Assembly (NCBI GenBank): GCA_022925895.1
Contig: JAKSYS010000112.1
Coordinates: forward strand, 54,314-118,313
DNA length: 64,000 nucleotides
Direction: 5' to 3'
DNA from: Fragilaria crotonensis
Taxonomy: Eukaryota > Bacillariophyta > Fragilariophyceae > Fragilariales > Fragilariaceae
The position numbers and the translations under genes are program-made. Below the pieces are notes generated by a model, which made no database searches, was not told the origin of the DNA, and saw only the letters and a list, made by a program, of their open reading frames with translations. This document shows, one piece after another, positions 29,880-39,297 of this stretch; the first letter of the stretch is position 1; the number at the start of each line of letters is the position of its first letter.

Positions 29880-29952
29880 TGGAGAAACAGGGAATCGAAC
29901 CCGGGACCTCGTGCATGCTAAGCACGCGCTCTACCAACTGAGCTATTTCCCC
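29880..29952 (-). tRNA. tRNA-Ala (anticodon AGC)
   Basis: Minus strand, 73 nt, begins GGGGAAATAGCTCAG. The acceptor stem GGGGAAA pairs with TTTCTCC (one G-T). The anticodon arm is CGTGC-TTAGCAT-GCACG, with anticodon AGC. T-arm GGTTCGAATCC and discriminator A. A box (TAGCTCAGTTGGTAGAGC) and B box (GGTTCGAATCC) are good pol III promoters. No intron. It lies 15 bp from the TTA duplication of the TIR element. Confidence 0.96.
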
Positions 29953-30328
29953 GTATGAACCTTACACACTAATATTACATTATATAGTTTATCAGGTTAA
30001 CTACCTCGCGAAACTCGAATCAGTTCAATGTAGAAATCAACTCTACTGTAGTACAAGGTACCGGTGCAACTACTCCTGCGAGTACGGCGTATGAATCTTG
30101 TCAGTATGGTTGATTGTATGGGGTTGTTGTGAGGAACGCAGTAACAAGTACAAGTATGATAGTTGTACTTGTACTTGCACTTCTAGTAGAGGAGTACTCC
30201 GAGTACTTCGCATTCGCACATTCGTATGTATTCATACTCGTACATTGCACAAGTAGTAACATTTCAAGAACTCCATCTGTTCCAACGCAGTACGGTACTT
30301 GTGAGTATCGGCGGTACAGTACGTGGTA
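29953..30328. other. intergenic with GTAC-word cluster
   Basis: Upstream flank of the tRNA. From ~30050 to 30328 it is rich in GTAC words (AGTACAAGGTACC, AGTACTCCGAGTAC, GGTACAGTACGTGGTACC). The open frame at 30114-30356 has no recognisable product. Confidence 0.5.
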
Positions 30329-31068
30329 CCAGTTAAAAATGGCTTTGAGTCATTAAAAAACACCATGTTGGACTAAAAAAGTTCTCAATGAAAATCTGAC
30401 GCAATGCAATCAACTTTAAGTGCCACATATGTCGATCATTCTTTATGCTTCATCATGGTTGAATCATTTCTATACTGGACAAAGAATTCATGAAGATATT
30501 GATGCTTTTAGAAGCGTCGTTCTCGGTTTAATGGCTCTAAGCAATTTACTCGTTTATATATATACCTGAATATTTTTCAATATTTGTCCGTTGAGTTTTT
30601 TTACCCCATTCAACATAATCTCATCATCGTCGTCATCCAATTTCTTTGTACTGCTACGCTGATTCTACGTCGCAATTTGGTAACACGCCAAAACCTAATA
30701 TAATTCATCACGTGAAGTACATGGCGTGGGAACTACAGTTAAGCAGCTATCTATATTTCTCGCAATGATTAAAAAAAATACTGCATGGAATGTCTACATA
30801 AAATTGGTGGCCCGGCTCAATGGTGGAAAATTTGAGATGTGCAAAATCTCCGAGGTACCAACATCCAGTGCGTTCATCAAAACCGCGGCTTCCAAAATGC
30901 CTGTTTTGCACTGCAAAGGAAAGTAGGTGCACATGGCAAGGAACGTCATTGCCGTATGTGAAGCGGTAATTAGAATGATATTGAGCACCTTTTTTGTAGA
31001 GGTCGTGAAAATTACACCATTTAGTGGCTCAATTTTTTTTAAGGGCTCAAAGCCATTTTTAACTGGTA
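30327..31068. mobile_element. non-autonomous TIR element with TA duplication (Tc1/mariner type)
   Basis: The element is 30329-31066 (738 bp) flanked by TA at 30327-30328 and 31067-31068. Both ends read CCAGTTAAAAATGGCTTTGA inward, a perfect 21-bp terminal inverted repeat, with weaker inverted similarity (TTAAAAAA) beyond. A TA duplication with CCAGT-type termini fits the IS630-Tc1-mariner superfamily. No transposase sequence was seen inside. Confidence 0.75.
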
Positions 31069-31340
31069 CGTGGCTGTCAGTTCGTGACCCAGATGGTCGA
31101 CGTGTGGGGCCTTCGCACTGGACGAGGAGGACTGGCAAATGAAGATTTCAAACTGGATCGAAGACAGCTAAATTGCACATTTGCCTGACTTGCACGGGCA
31201 CATGCCCGCATGTCGAAGGATAAGCCACACGGTTGCCTTCCGAAGGATCCTAGCCGTTGACACTGAATCGCAGTTTACCTGCATATTTCTGACGGTCCCG
31301 TGACCCGTGACACGTGCTTGTTCATATTTGTTAGTTGACG

Positions 31341-32732
31341 ATGGTCTCCTCGGATGCCGACGCTGCAAATCGCATAGATGTCGTTAGACGACTCTATACT
31401 GCAACCTTGCTCTGCAGTTGTTTCCTGATTGTCGAAGTGGTTGGAGGCTACTTGTCCGGATCCCTTGCTGTTCTTTCAGATGCTGCTCATCTGTTCGCCG
31501 ATCTCGCCAGCTTTGCGATCGCCATCGTTGCAGCCCACTTGGCGTCCCTGCCAACGACAGATCAGCATACCTTTGGTTTAAAAAGATCTGAGTCGTTAGC
31601 GGCCCTCATCTCTATGCTGAGTTTGGCACTTGTTTCCATTTGGCTTGCCGTGGAAGCTATTCGACGTCTCTACATTCATGACGCCGCAGTGGATGGCAGA
31701 ATCATGAGCGGGGTTGCCGCAATTGGTGTGTTTGTGAACATTGTGTTAGCGTTGGTGCTCGGGGTGGAACATCATGTGCACTTGCCGGGTGCTGATCATG
31801 GTCACAGTCATGACCATGGTTGCGATGGACACGACCGCGCTGTGGGGCATCATGATGAACATGGAACCGACCACAAATGTGATGGCCACGATCATCACAC
31901 CGACCATGGCCATGATCATAAACATAGGGAACATGATCACCATGATTGTGAACATGGTCATGATCATCATGATCATAAGCACGGTCACAATCACTCGAGT
32001 ACCGCGACGCATGATCATCATTCCAAGGAAGACGATCACGGTCATAGCTGTAAGGGTCATGATCACCACGATCACCACGACCACCACGAGACACATACAG
32101 GTAAACACAAAAGTGATCACGAACATTCACACGACCACACTTCAACTGAAACTACCAAATTGATCTCGGAGCACAGTCGTGGTCAATACGAATCGTTGCA
32201 CCTCGACGAAGTCCGTCCAGAGAAAGCACCACGCAACGTCAACCTTCATGCTGCGTACCTGCATGTAATGGGTGACCTTGCACAATCTGTCGGTGTCCTC
32301 ATTGCCGGTGTCGTTATTTGGTATCGTCCAGATTGGCGCATCATCGATCCAATCTGCACACTTTTCTTCTGCTCGATCGTCTTCTACTCGACTTTAGGAG
32401 TGTTGCGAAGCTCGATTTCCGTTTTGTTGGAAGAGGTCCCGCCGAACATCAAGTGGCGCGACGTGTACGATGCTATTCAGGGCGTGGAAGGGGTCGAGAA
32501 TGTGCATGACTTGCACATTTGGTCGATTTCGCACGGCCATCCGACGCTTACTGTTCATTGCAGTACGATGAACGATCCGCAGAGTGTATTGGTAGAATTG
32601 TATAGCGTCATCAAAAAACAAGGAATTGAACATGCTACGATTCAAGTTCAGGCTAACGGAGAGGAGTGTGTTACATGCGTTGGGAATACTAGTTGTGATG
32701 AGAAGAGATGCACAACAGAACCTCCCGTTTGA
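31341..32732 (+). CDS. cation diffusion facilitator (ZnT-type zinc transporter)
   Basis: 463 residues, single exon, from the ATG at 31341. Six membrane segments with the CDF signature. The TM2 metal site is SDAAHLFAD (H50, D54) and the TM5 site is HVMGDLAQS (H308, D312), i.e. the HD-HD arrangement of zinc-selective members. Between TM4 and TM5 lies a very long His/Asp-rich loop (~residues 150-270), as in vacuolar or vesicular ZnT/MTP proteins but longer than usual. The cytosolic C-terminal domain (VENVHDLHIWSISHGHPTLT) is complete. A Cys-rich tail (CVTCVGNTSCDEKRC) follows and could bind metal. The protein probably moves Zn2+ from cytosol into a compartment in exchange for protons. Confidence 0.95.
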   Translation: MVSSDADAANRIDVVRRLYTATLLCSCFLIVEVVGGYLSGSLAVLSDAAHLFADLASFAIAIVAAHLASLPTTDQHTFGLKRSESLAALISMLSLALVSIWLAVEAIRRLYIHDAAVDGRIMSGVAAIGVFVNIVLALVLGVEHHVHLPGADHGHSHDHGCDGHDRAVGHHDEHGTDHKCDGHDHHTDHGHDHKHREHDHHDCEHGHDHHDHKHGHNHSSTATHDHHSKEDDHGHSCKGHDHHDHHDHHETHTGKHKSDHEHSHDHTSTETTKLISEHSRGQYESLHLDEVRPEKAPRNVNLHAAYLHVMGDLAQSVGVLIAGVVIWYRPDWRIIDPICTLFFCSIVFYSTLGVLRSSISVLLEEVPPNIKWRDVYDAIQGVEGVENVHDLHIWSISHGHPTLTVHCSTMNDPQSVLVELYSVIKKQGIEHATIQVQANGEECVTCVGNTSCDEKRCTTEPPV

Positions 32733-32797
32733 GAAAATGAGAACTAAGGCAACAAACAATTATGCATAACGTTCTAAAACTCGTACCCGCCTTGACC

Positions 32798-34589
32798 TTA
32801 GTATCCCTTCCCTGAACAGATGACACCAAAAATGAGCATGCCGAGCAGACAAGACGGGAGGAGAGACATGAGCATGTAGATATACGCTCGATCCTGAGTT
32901 TCCTTTTTCGAAGCAAATGTGTGTACCTCTGCAACGAACGTTGACACAGTTGTCAATGATCCAGCGAATCCAATCTTTAAAGAGCGAAGTGTACCAGTTG
33001 TCCAGAATCCTTTTGCTGGCGAGACGTACTCCACAGCGATTGCCGTGATTGAAACCACAGATCCAAAAATGTTGGCGGCCAAAGTTCCAGCCGGCAGCCA
33101 CGACCAATCACCTCCAACTTTCCCGTTGAAGCCACCAAGTTGCCATCGAAGCAACGCACCAGGGGGAGCCCACATGAGTGCGAATACCATAGTTTTGCTC
33201 GTCACAGCATAAGCAGTAATTCCATTATTCAACAATAAACCAGCAACAAGCAGTCCATATAGGCAAACAAACAGGCCGACAGACACAATCGGCATAAACA
33301 AGAAATGATCATTGGGAATCGGCTCTGATAAAGGTGCCATTCCTTGAGTCCATTTCACCAAAGACCCCAAATCCCAACCTCTCACAGTGCAAACGGAGTC
33401 ATCCTCTGGTAAAAACGTGTTTCTCTGCGACAGGACTCTATGTTCGAGTTCTTTCAGAGTTTCAAGGTCTTCGTGTCCAAGTCTTCGGGCACCTTCGGTT
33501 GAGAGCCTCCACCTCGCCAAGAATTCCAATCCATCGGGATCGACATCCCCCCACAAAGCTGGCATGTCCAGATTTGCAAGAAATCGACGCTCAAATTCTG
33601 GCAACTCGCTATCAACATACACACCGTTTTCCTTCTTTTCTGCACTCAGCATCGCCTCTTGCCACATTGATGGGTTCCTCCATCGGAAGATCCACTCAGC
33701 AACCTTTTTGCCGAAAACAAATGATCCCAAGGCTGTTTCCATACCGATCACATATCCAAATACGGCACGTACAACTTGTGTCGTGTAGTCTGAGCCCGTC
33801 CCGAAAATCAGTACAACCATCGCCGAATTCCAGGATGAAAATGTGGTCAATGATCCGCAAAATCCAGTCCGCATAGCGAGATGAATGATGTCCCAATGTT
33901 GGAACCACGAATCTACTGTCACCCAAGCGATAGGAACAGAGACTGGTAAGCCCATCGTTTCAGTAGATTGCAACATTCCCATCACGAACGATCCAATGAG
34001 ATTGGCAGGAAGATCTGCAAAGATAATCCCACCTTCGCGTTGAGCAGATCCATCTGCAGTTACACAAAGTGGCGATGATGCTGCAAGCCAACCGACTGTT
34101 CCAGGGTTTGAGCATTCTTCACCGAAGAGTTGTGCCAAGATGATTCGGACCAGTGCTCCTAGGATTGCGAAGACACTCATGTACATGGCAATAACCAAGG
34201 TTTTCCCCTGTTTTGCTGTGTATTCATAATACAACGGCACTGCATCAGTTGACGAATCTAGGGAGCTACTCGGTGAGTGCATACATTTGGTTTGCGCAAA
34301 TGGTTAGCGGCAGGACGATCAGCGTACCTCGACGTCGGTCCCCGGAGAACTTCAATGTTTGACTATCAGCATGTTCAGACGAAGAAACAACACCAGCTCC
34401 AGTGTAAAGAGCGTAGTTTCCTCCATTCTCGCCCACGTCACCTCGAGGCAATAGTATGCCGTCGACGGTTGCCATTTCCCACTGCCAGGGCACCCTGTGG
34501 AAGGAGGTGCGATAATCAGGCAGAGGAGGAAAAAGTGGGCTCGGAGGGAATTTGGGTAAGGACGCATAATCGGCTTTGATTTTCTCCAT
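32798..34589 (-). CDS. double-domain fluoride channel (FEX/CrcB family)
   Basis: Two CrcB-like halves in one chain. First half: ALVRIILAQ, DLPANLIGSFVMG, RTGFCGSLTTFSSW. Second half: PPGALLRWQLG, LAANIFGSVVS, KIGFAGSLTTVSTF. Conserved Asn in ANLIGS and ANIFGS and the TTFS/TTVS phenylalanine-threonine regions match Fluc/FEX proteins that expel F- from the cytosol. A charged linker of ~150 residues separates the halves, longer than in yeast FEX. Starting at the ATG at 34282 gives 494 residues. A 70-nt intron (34327-34258, GTACGC...CCCTAG) would join an upstream exon from the ATG at 34589 in frame, giving 573 residues; I prefer this but cannot prove it. Convergent with the zinc transporter, 65 bp apart. 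Confidence 0.92.
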
Positions 34590-35230
34590 GTGTTACAAAT
34601 TCATTTGCTTATACAACATCCCATCTTTGTATCAATACAATCACTCATGGTCATATAGATGACACCGGGTTTCAACGGACACAGACGCGTGCCACCATGA
34701 TCGCAAAAACAATCGAAACGTAGACTCCCAAAATCCCAACTGATTGGAAGCTGGAAGGTGTCTGAAGGTTTGATAAACCGTCATTCACCGGATCTTCCTT
34801 GTATCATATCATACATACATGGCGTTTGCACCATTCGGAGTATCGGAGTTCGGAGTATCTCATTAGAGTGGGACGACCCCGCCAAATATCCTATACGGAG
34901 TACTGTGCAGTATGAGAATGGGAGTACCTGTACACCTTGAATATCCGCCGAATGATAAATTTAGCTCCCTTATTTAAGAATGAAACCCTCATTTGCCGGA
35001 CCATTCTGGACTCCGGACAAGCATGTTCGAAAAATGGGAAAATGGGAGGTTGCGGAATTGCAACTGATTCGTCCAAACTAGCTACAAGTACCGGTAGGTG
35101 TGCATCGATAGTTGCTACGCGTGTGACGGCGACGACTCAGTTCTGTTCGCCATGAAATGGATCGTGCTGAAACAGGACACGTGCACGTCATTTTTCTACC
35201 ATCTCCGAGACTTCGACACCAGGGATGCGC
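34590..35230. other. intergenic, nothing recognised
   Basis: Upstream of the fluoride channel gene. Contains GTAC words near 34840-34930 and no open frame of convincing composition. Confidence 0.4.
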
Positions 35231-35444
35231 ACAATAATATTGTTATTGTATTGTTGGTTTTTGATTTTACAATACAATATATTGTTATTGTTGGACCAAC
35301 CAATACAATATATTGTTATTGTCCGACTGACCAATACAATATATTGTTATTGTCAGACAGTCCAATACAATATATTGTTATTGTCCGACAGACCAATACA
35401 ATATATTGATAACAATATATTGCAATATATTGCAATATATTGTT
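35231..35444 (+). repeat. 31-bp minisatellite array 1
   Basis: Four exact 31-bp units start at 35270, 35301, 35332 and 35363, followed by a degenerate fifth. Each is a constant 22-bp part (CAATACAATATATTGTTATT then GT) plus a variable 9-bp part (TGGACCAAC, CCGACTGAC, CAGACAGTC, CCGACAGAC). The constant part is an imperfect palindrome around ACAATATATTGT. The array ends in a run of CAATATATTG palindromes. Open frames across it are products of the repeat. Confidence 0.92.
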
Positions 35445-35788
35445 CATACTCGCAGTACTTCATACTACGTACGGCACGCTGGTACGCTGCTCAGCAGTAG
35501 TAGATCATACTACTACTGTCTTACTGTACATATACAATATATCCTACTATATTATAAATTAATTGTGTGCGTGTGTGCGTGCGTGCGTCCGTCTGTTACG
35601 GAGTATGACCACTCTGGGGTACTGGATGAAATGAATACTGTCTGAATTTTTTCACTTCGCCAGGGTTGAGTACTGAAAGTAAACAGTAACAGTAAAAGTA
35701 GTGGTACGGAGTACGACCAGGTTGGGGGTACTGTACGTCCAGTTTCCTGTAGTAGACACTCCGATCAAATGTGAGGTACCCACTAGTT
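35445..35788. other. spacer between the two minisatellite arrays
   Basis: 344 bp with GTAC words (35455-35530, 35700-35780) and a short GTGTGTGTGCGTGCGTGCGTCCGT run near 35562-35590. No gene seen. Confidence 0.5.
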
Positions 35789-35966
35789 GTACAATATATT
35801 GTTATTGTTAGGCCTACCAATACAATATATTGTTATTGTTGGACCTACCAATACAATATATTGGTATTGTTGGAAACGCCAATACAATATATTGTTATTG
35901 TCAGACGAACCAATACAATATATTGGTAACAATATATTGCAATATATTGTACATACAATATATTGT
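35789..35966 (+). repeat. 31-bp minisatellite array 2
   Basis: The same unit and period as array 1: full units at 35818, 35849 and 35880, preceded by a partial unit. Variable parts are TAGGCCTAC, TGGACCTAC, TGGAAACGC and CAGACGAAC. It also ends with the same kind of tail (GGTAACAATATATTGCAATA), which suggests that the whole array was duplicated. Confidence 0.92.
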
Positions 35967-38039
35967 TGCGCTTCCCCTTCGACCCATAGTTGCAAACTTT
36001 TGGACGTACCAGGTACTGTCGTACATCACACATATCACATATCACATATCATATATGTGATGATGAAGGAAAACGCACACTTAAAAACAGGCAATTAAAA
36101 AGCCTTCCGTTGCGCTCAAGCTGCCGTTAGTTCCCCACAGTCGCATACACTCCAAGAATGGTGTGAGAACTACAAGTAGTCCGACAGGCCACTTTGCAAT
36201 ATGGTTATTTGCAAATTTGCAACTTTGCAAGCGACGATTGATCGGACAAAAGTAACTAGAGAACAAGAGTTACATAGAGGAATCATGCATAAAGAAGATC
36301 AAAGAATGTTGTCCGCTTAACAGACTGCAAATGTTCACTGAGAACCATCATTGAATTTATTTTTTTGTCATTGTTGTGCTAATCACTTTTGGATGTAGAA
36401 TCATTGAAAACAATGATGATGCATTCCACCTGGACCAGCACCAGCCAGTCAAACTAGAGTAGTAGTGACTGGTGAGAAATTGTACTAGTATGCTCAGATT
36501 CTCATCATTGTCTTTGGCTTTGTTGCTGCCACTTTCACTCCCACCAGTAGAAATGTCATCTCTGTTTATTTTGAGGAGATCCACAGACATGATAGTGCCA
36601 ACAACATTGGGTGAAATGCTAGGATCACCCCAGTATCATGATGACCAATCCAGAATATCAGGACGGCATTGCAAACTGCCTCGCAACATTGAAGTCACAC
36701 CACTGCATCCACTCTCTAAATCATTAAAGCTGATCTTACATCCATGCTACAATTTTGTGATGACCCCAGTAAGATTTCATCATTTATAATTGGAACAAAT
36801 TGACAGATTAACCTTTATGGGAATGTTATGCAAGATCTCACAAGGTACCCAACTTCAGCGCCTTCTCAATGTTGGAGGGAGCAAAGGATTAGGGAAATGA
36901 ATTGATGGCCACATAACTTTCCCACAGGGTTTGAACAGTGTGAACCCACATCAGGAAAGTTGAATTGGTACATCTACTAATATTTTGAAAAGATATAGAG
37001 AAGCTGTCAAAGAAATGCTGAAGGGTTTTGACAAGCAAGTTCGATAGTCCGTTGATCTTGCTTCATTAGATGACCATGACACTACAGGAATATGCCAAAG
37101 TCCGGAGGTAGCACACCTCAATAGTTTTATGTGAATCCAAAATTGAAGAAAATAATACATCAAGAACCTAATTAGTATTGAGTTGACAGACTTTTCAAGG
37201 TTTACGTGTTCTTGTGTGCAGTGTAAAATCAATTCATTGGAGGAGTTGTTGTCTGTCCATGCCTCGATAACAATATCTTCTTCTCCGACTGCTTCCTAGT
37301 ATTATGATTGACCAAGATTTACCATATGTACGACTGTTATTGTACCGCCGCCTCTTTTCTCTACCTCTTCTCTATGGCTTTGCTGTCTGCATACAAGTTA
37401 CAAAGAACAGGTTGCAATAGAAGAACTCACTCACATGTGCTCTTCTATTGTCCATCTTTCAAAGAAGCCTCTGGAGGATGCTGGAGCTGATTCTGAAAAA
37501 CCATCACCTTAAAGGACTTTATCTCTGCCTCAAATAACTGCTGACATTCTGAGCAAATCAATGATTATTATTGGCAATCCCTATCAATACTATGAAGGTA
37601 CATTTCAACATCTGAGCCTTGACACTTGCTGCTTGTTGTACAAAGGTCCTTAAGCTTGCTCCCTCAGCAGCAGGTATTGACAAATCTTGCTTCTTCTTCT
37701 TCTCTTTCTCACTAGTGTTTTGCGCCGGCGCTCTTGTTGACAGCTTGCTCTGCCTTCCTTTTCGGTTCAGTCTCCATTGATAGCATTCCCATTGCTCCAG
37801 ACCAAGCCAAATTCTGATAGCAATTAGTATGTCGACATCATGCAGCAAGACATGATGGTACGCGTGTGCCCTTACGTTCTCCTGCAAGCTCTTTTATGTT
37901 GCTTGCTCCAGCAAACAGCAAGCTCACATGCATGAGCAAAGATCCCGCATCTTGATCGGGAGTGCAGGAGGAGGAAGGTCTCATCTGCGGCACTTTTTAT
38001 ATTTCTCTTTCAACAACAATACGTAAGATGCAATTGCTT
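35967..38039. other. gene-poor stretch, nothing recognised
   Basis: About 2 kb with no open frame above ~110 codons. No inverted or direct terminal repeats, and no similarity to the retrotransposon copies, were noticed. The base composition (long TTG/CAA/ATC words) resembles the decayed region at 38040-38713, and it may be an old transposon beyond recognition. Confidence 0.35.
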
Positions 38040-38713
38040 TGCTGGGATTGCCTAATTGTCCATCTCTGCTGTAACAACCAATGCACCGCCATCTTCAATG
38101 CATGAAACTGTATCACCCTCTTTGACAGCACAGTCACCTTTCACAAATGCTGTTCCTTTGATGTTGTGACCTCAACCTCAGCCTTCTCTATACTCTTTAC
38201 CACTTGCTCAATGGACTTTTGCGTTGAACTCCTTAGCCATTTATGGTAAGCTAGCATTGGAAATTCTCCGCGTTGATTCCATTCAAATGAAATGAGTCCC
38301 TCCACAACAGCAAATGCCTGTTCAATGTGGTTGACCAATGCATGGATAAAATTTACAACAATCCGTCAATACCTTGGTTGAGAAGTACACTCAGGTTTTT
38401 TAACATCAAAGCAAGTGTTGAAAAAGCCAAGCTCACTTTATCCTTCAACCAGCCATTTCAGTACCCATGAGCTACTACTGCTGCTGCTGCTGCTTCTGAT
38501 TCTTCTTTCATAAGTTGAACCATCAGAACTGAAGTTGCAGCTGTCCTGGTGTTGAAGGAAGAGGAAGTCATTTTCAACAATAAGGTGGGCAGATGTCCAG
38601 CACGTGGTGTTCATGAACAGATCCCCAGTGGCATGGTACAAAGAGTGCTCCAACGGGTATTTTTGCGTCAACTCACACGAAAAATCTCCTTGGATGTGTT
38701 TGTTTGTCAACAC
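38040..38713 (-). pseudogene. possible decayed coding sequence of unknown identity
   Basis: Minus-strand frames contain coding-like segments. 38713-38438 includes CELTQKYPLEHSLYHATGD and a serine run from a CAG/CTG repeat. 38338-38141 includes VVEGLISFEWNQRGEFPMLA and IEQVVKSIEKAEVEVTT. A shifted frame continues as FVKGDCAVKEGDTVSCIEDG to a TAG near 38055. Stops and shifts separate them. No family recognised. Confidence 0.3.
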
Positions 38714-39297
38714 GAATAGATGGAACTTCTTAAAGGAAAACTACTAAAAAGATGTGAATCTGTGTGAGCCAGCACACCCGAACAATCTATTCGAAGAGAA
38801 ATCTCTTAGTAAGGATTCCCTAATGGTTTCTTTTAAAAATAAGGGGAAAGTGAAGAGATTTCCCTTACGCATAGACTTAGCCAGGAACTCTCTATTACCT
38901 GCTTTGTGAAATGTCCTCCATTAAAGCATTCTGTTTCAATTAGAGAGGCCTGCCCACCACCACCACCACACCTCGTCTGCCATGCGCCCGGTCTCGGTCC
39001 TGTTATCGAATGAGTCGAATCTGAGTCAATCGTACTCGAATGACGAAACACGTAAACACACGGACGACAGCTCAGCTTCCCATATTCATGCTACAGACAT
39101 GAGGATTAATTAACCACGTAATTACATAAACTGTTTTTGCTGGTTTGTCTGAAATGTACTCTGAGTGTACTCCACTTTTCATCTGCGCAATTCGGAGGTC
39201 CACTGACGTTTCATGTATCATATAAACGTAAATCCGTGTTCTTCGATAGAACATGAAGCTTTGAGCATACATTTTAAACTTCTTTTCGACGAAGGCA
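38714..39297. other. intergenic, upstream of the ABC1 kinase
   Basis: Presumed promoter region. Includes a degenerate inverted pair around AAGAGAAATCTCTTAGTAAG and GAAGAGATTTCCCTTA (38797-38870) and a short CCACCACCACCACC run near 38956. No gene seen. Confidence 0.4.

Noticed and set aside
31702-32163. Open frames of ~130-147 codons on both strands inside the zinc transporter
   Set aside because: Shadows of the CAT/CAC/GAT-rich histidine loop.
35270-35966. CRISPR-like array (constant repeats with variable spacers)
   Set aside because: The variable parts are only 9 bp and clearly related to one another, the repeats are AT-rich palindromes, no cas genes exist, and the DNA is eukaryotic. Called minisatellite instead.
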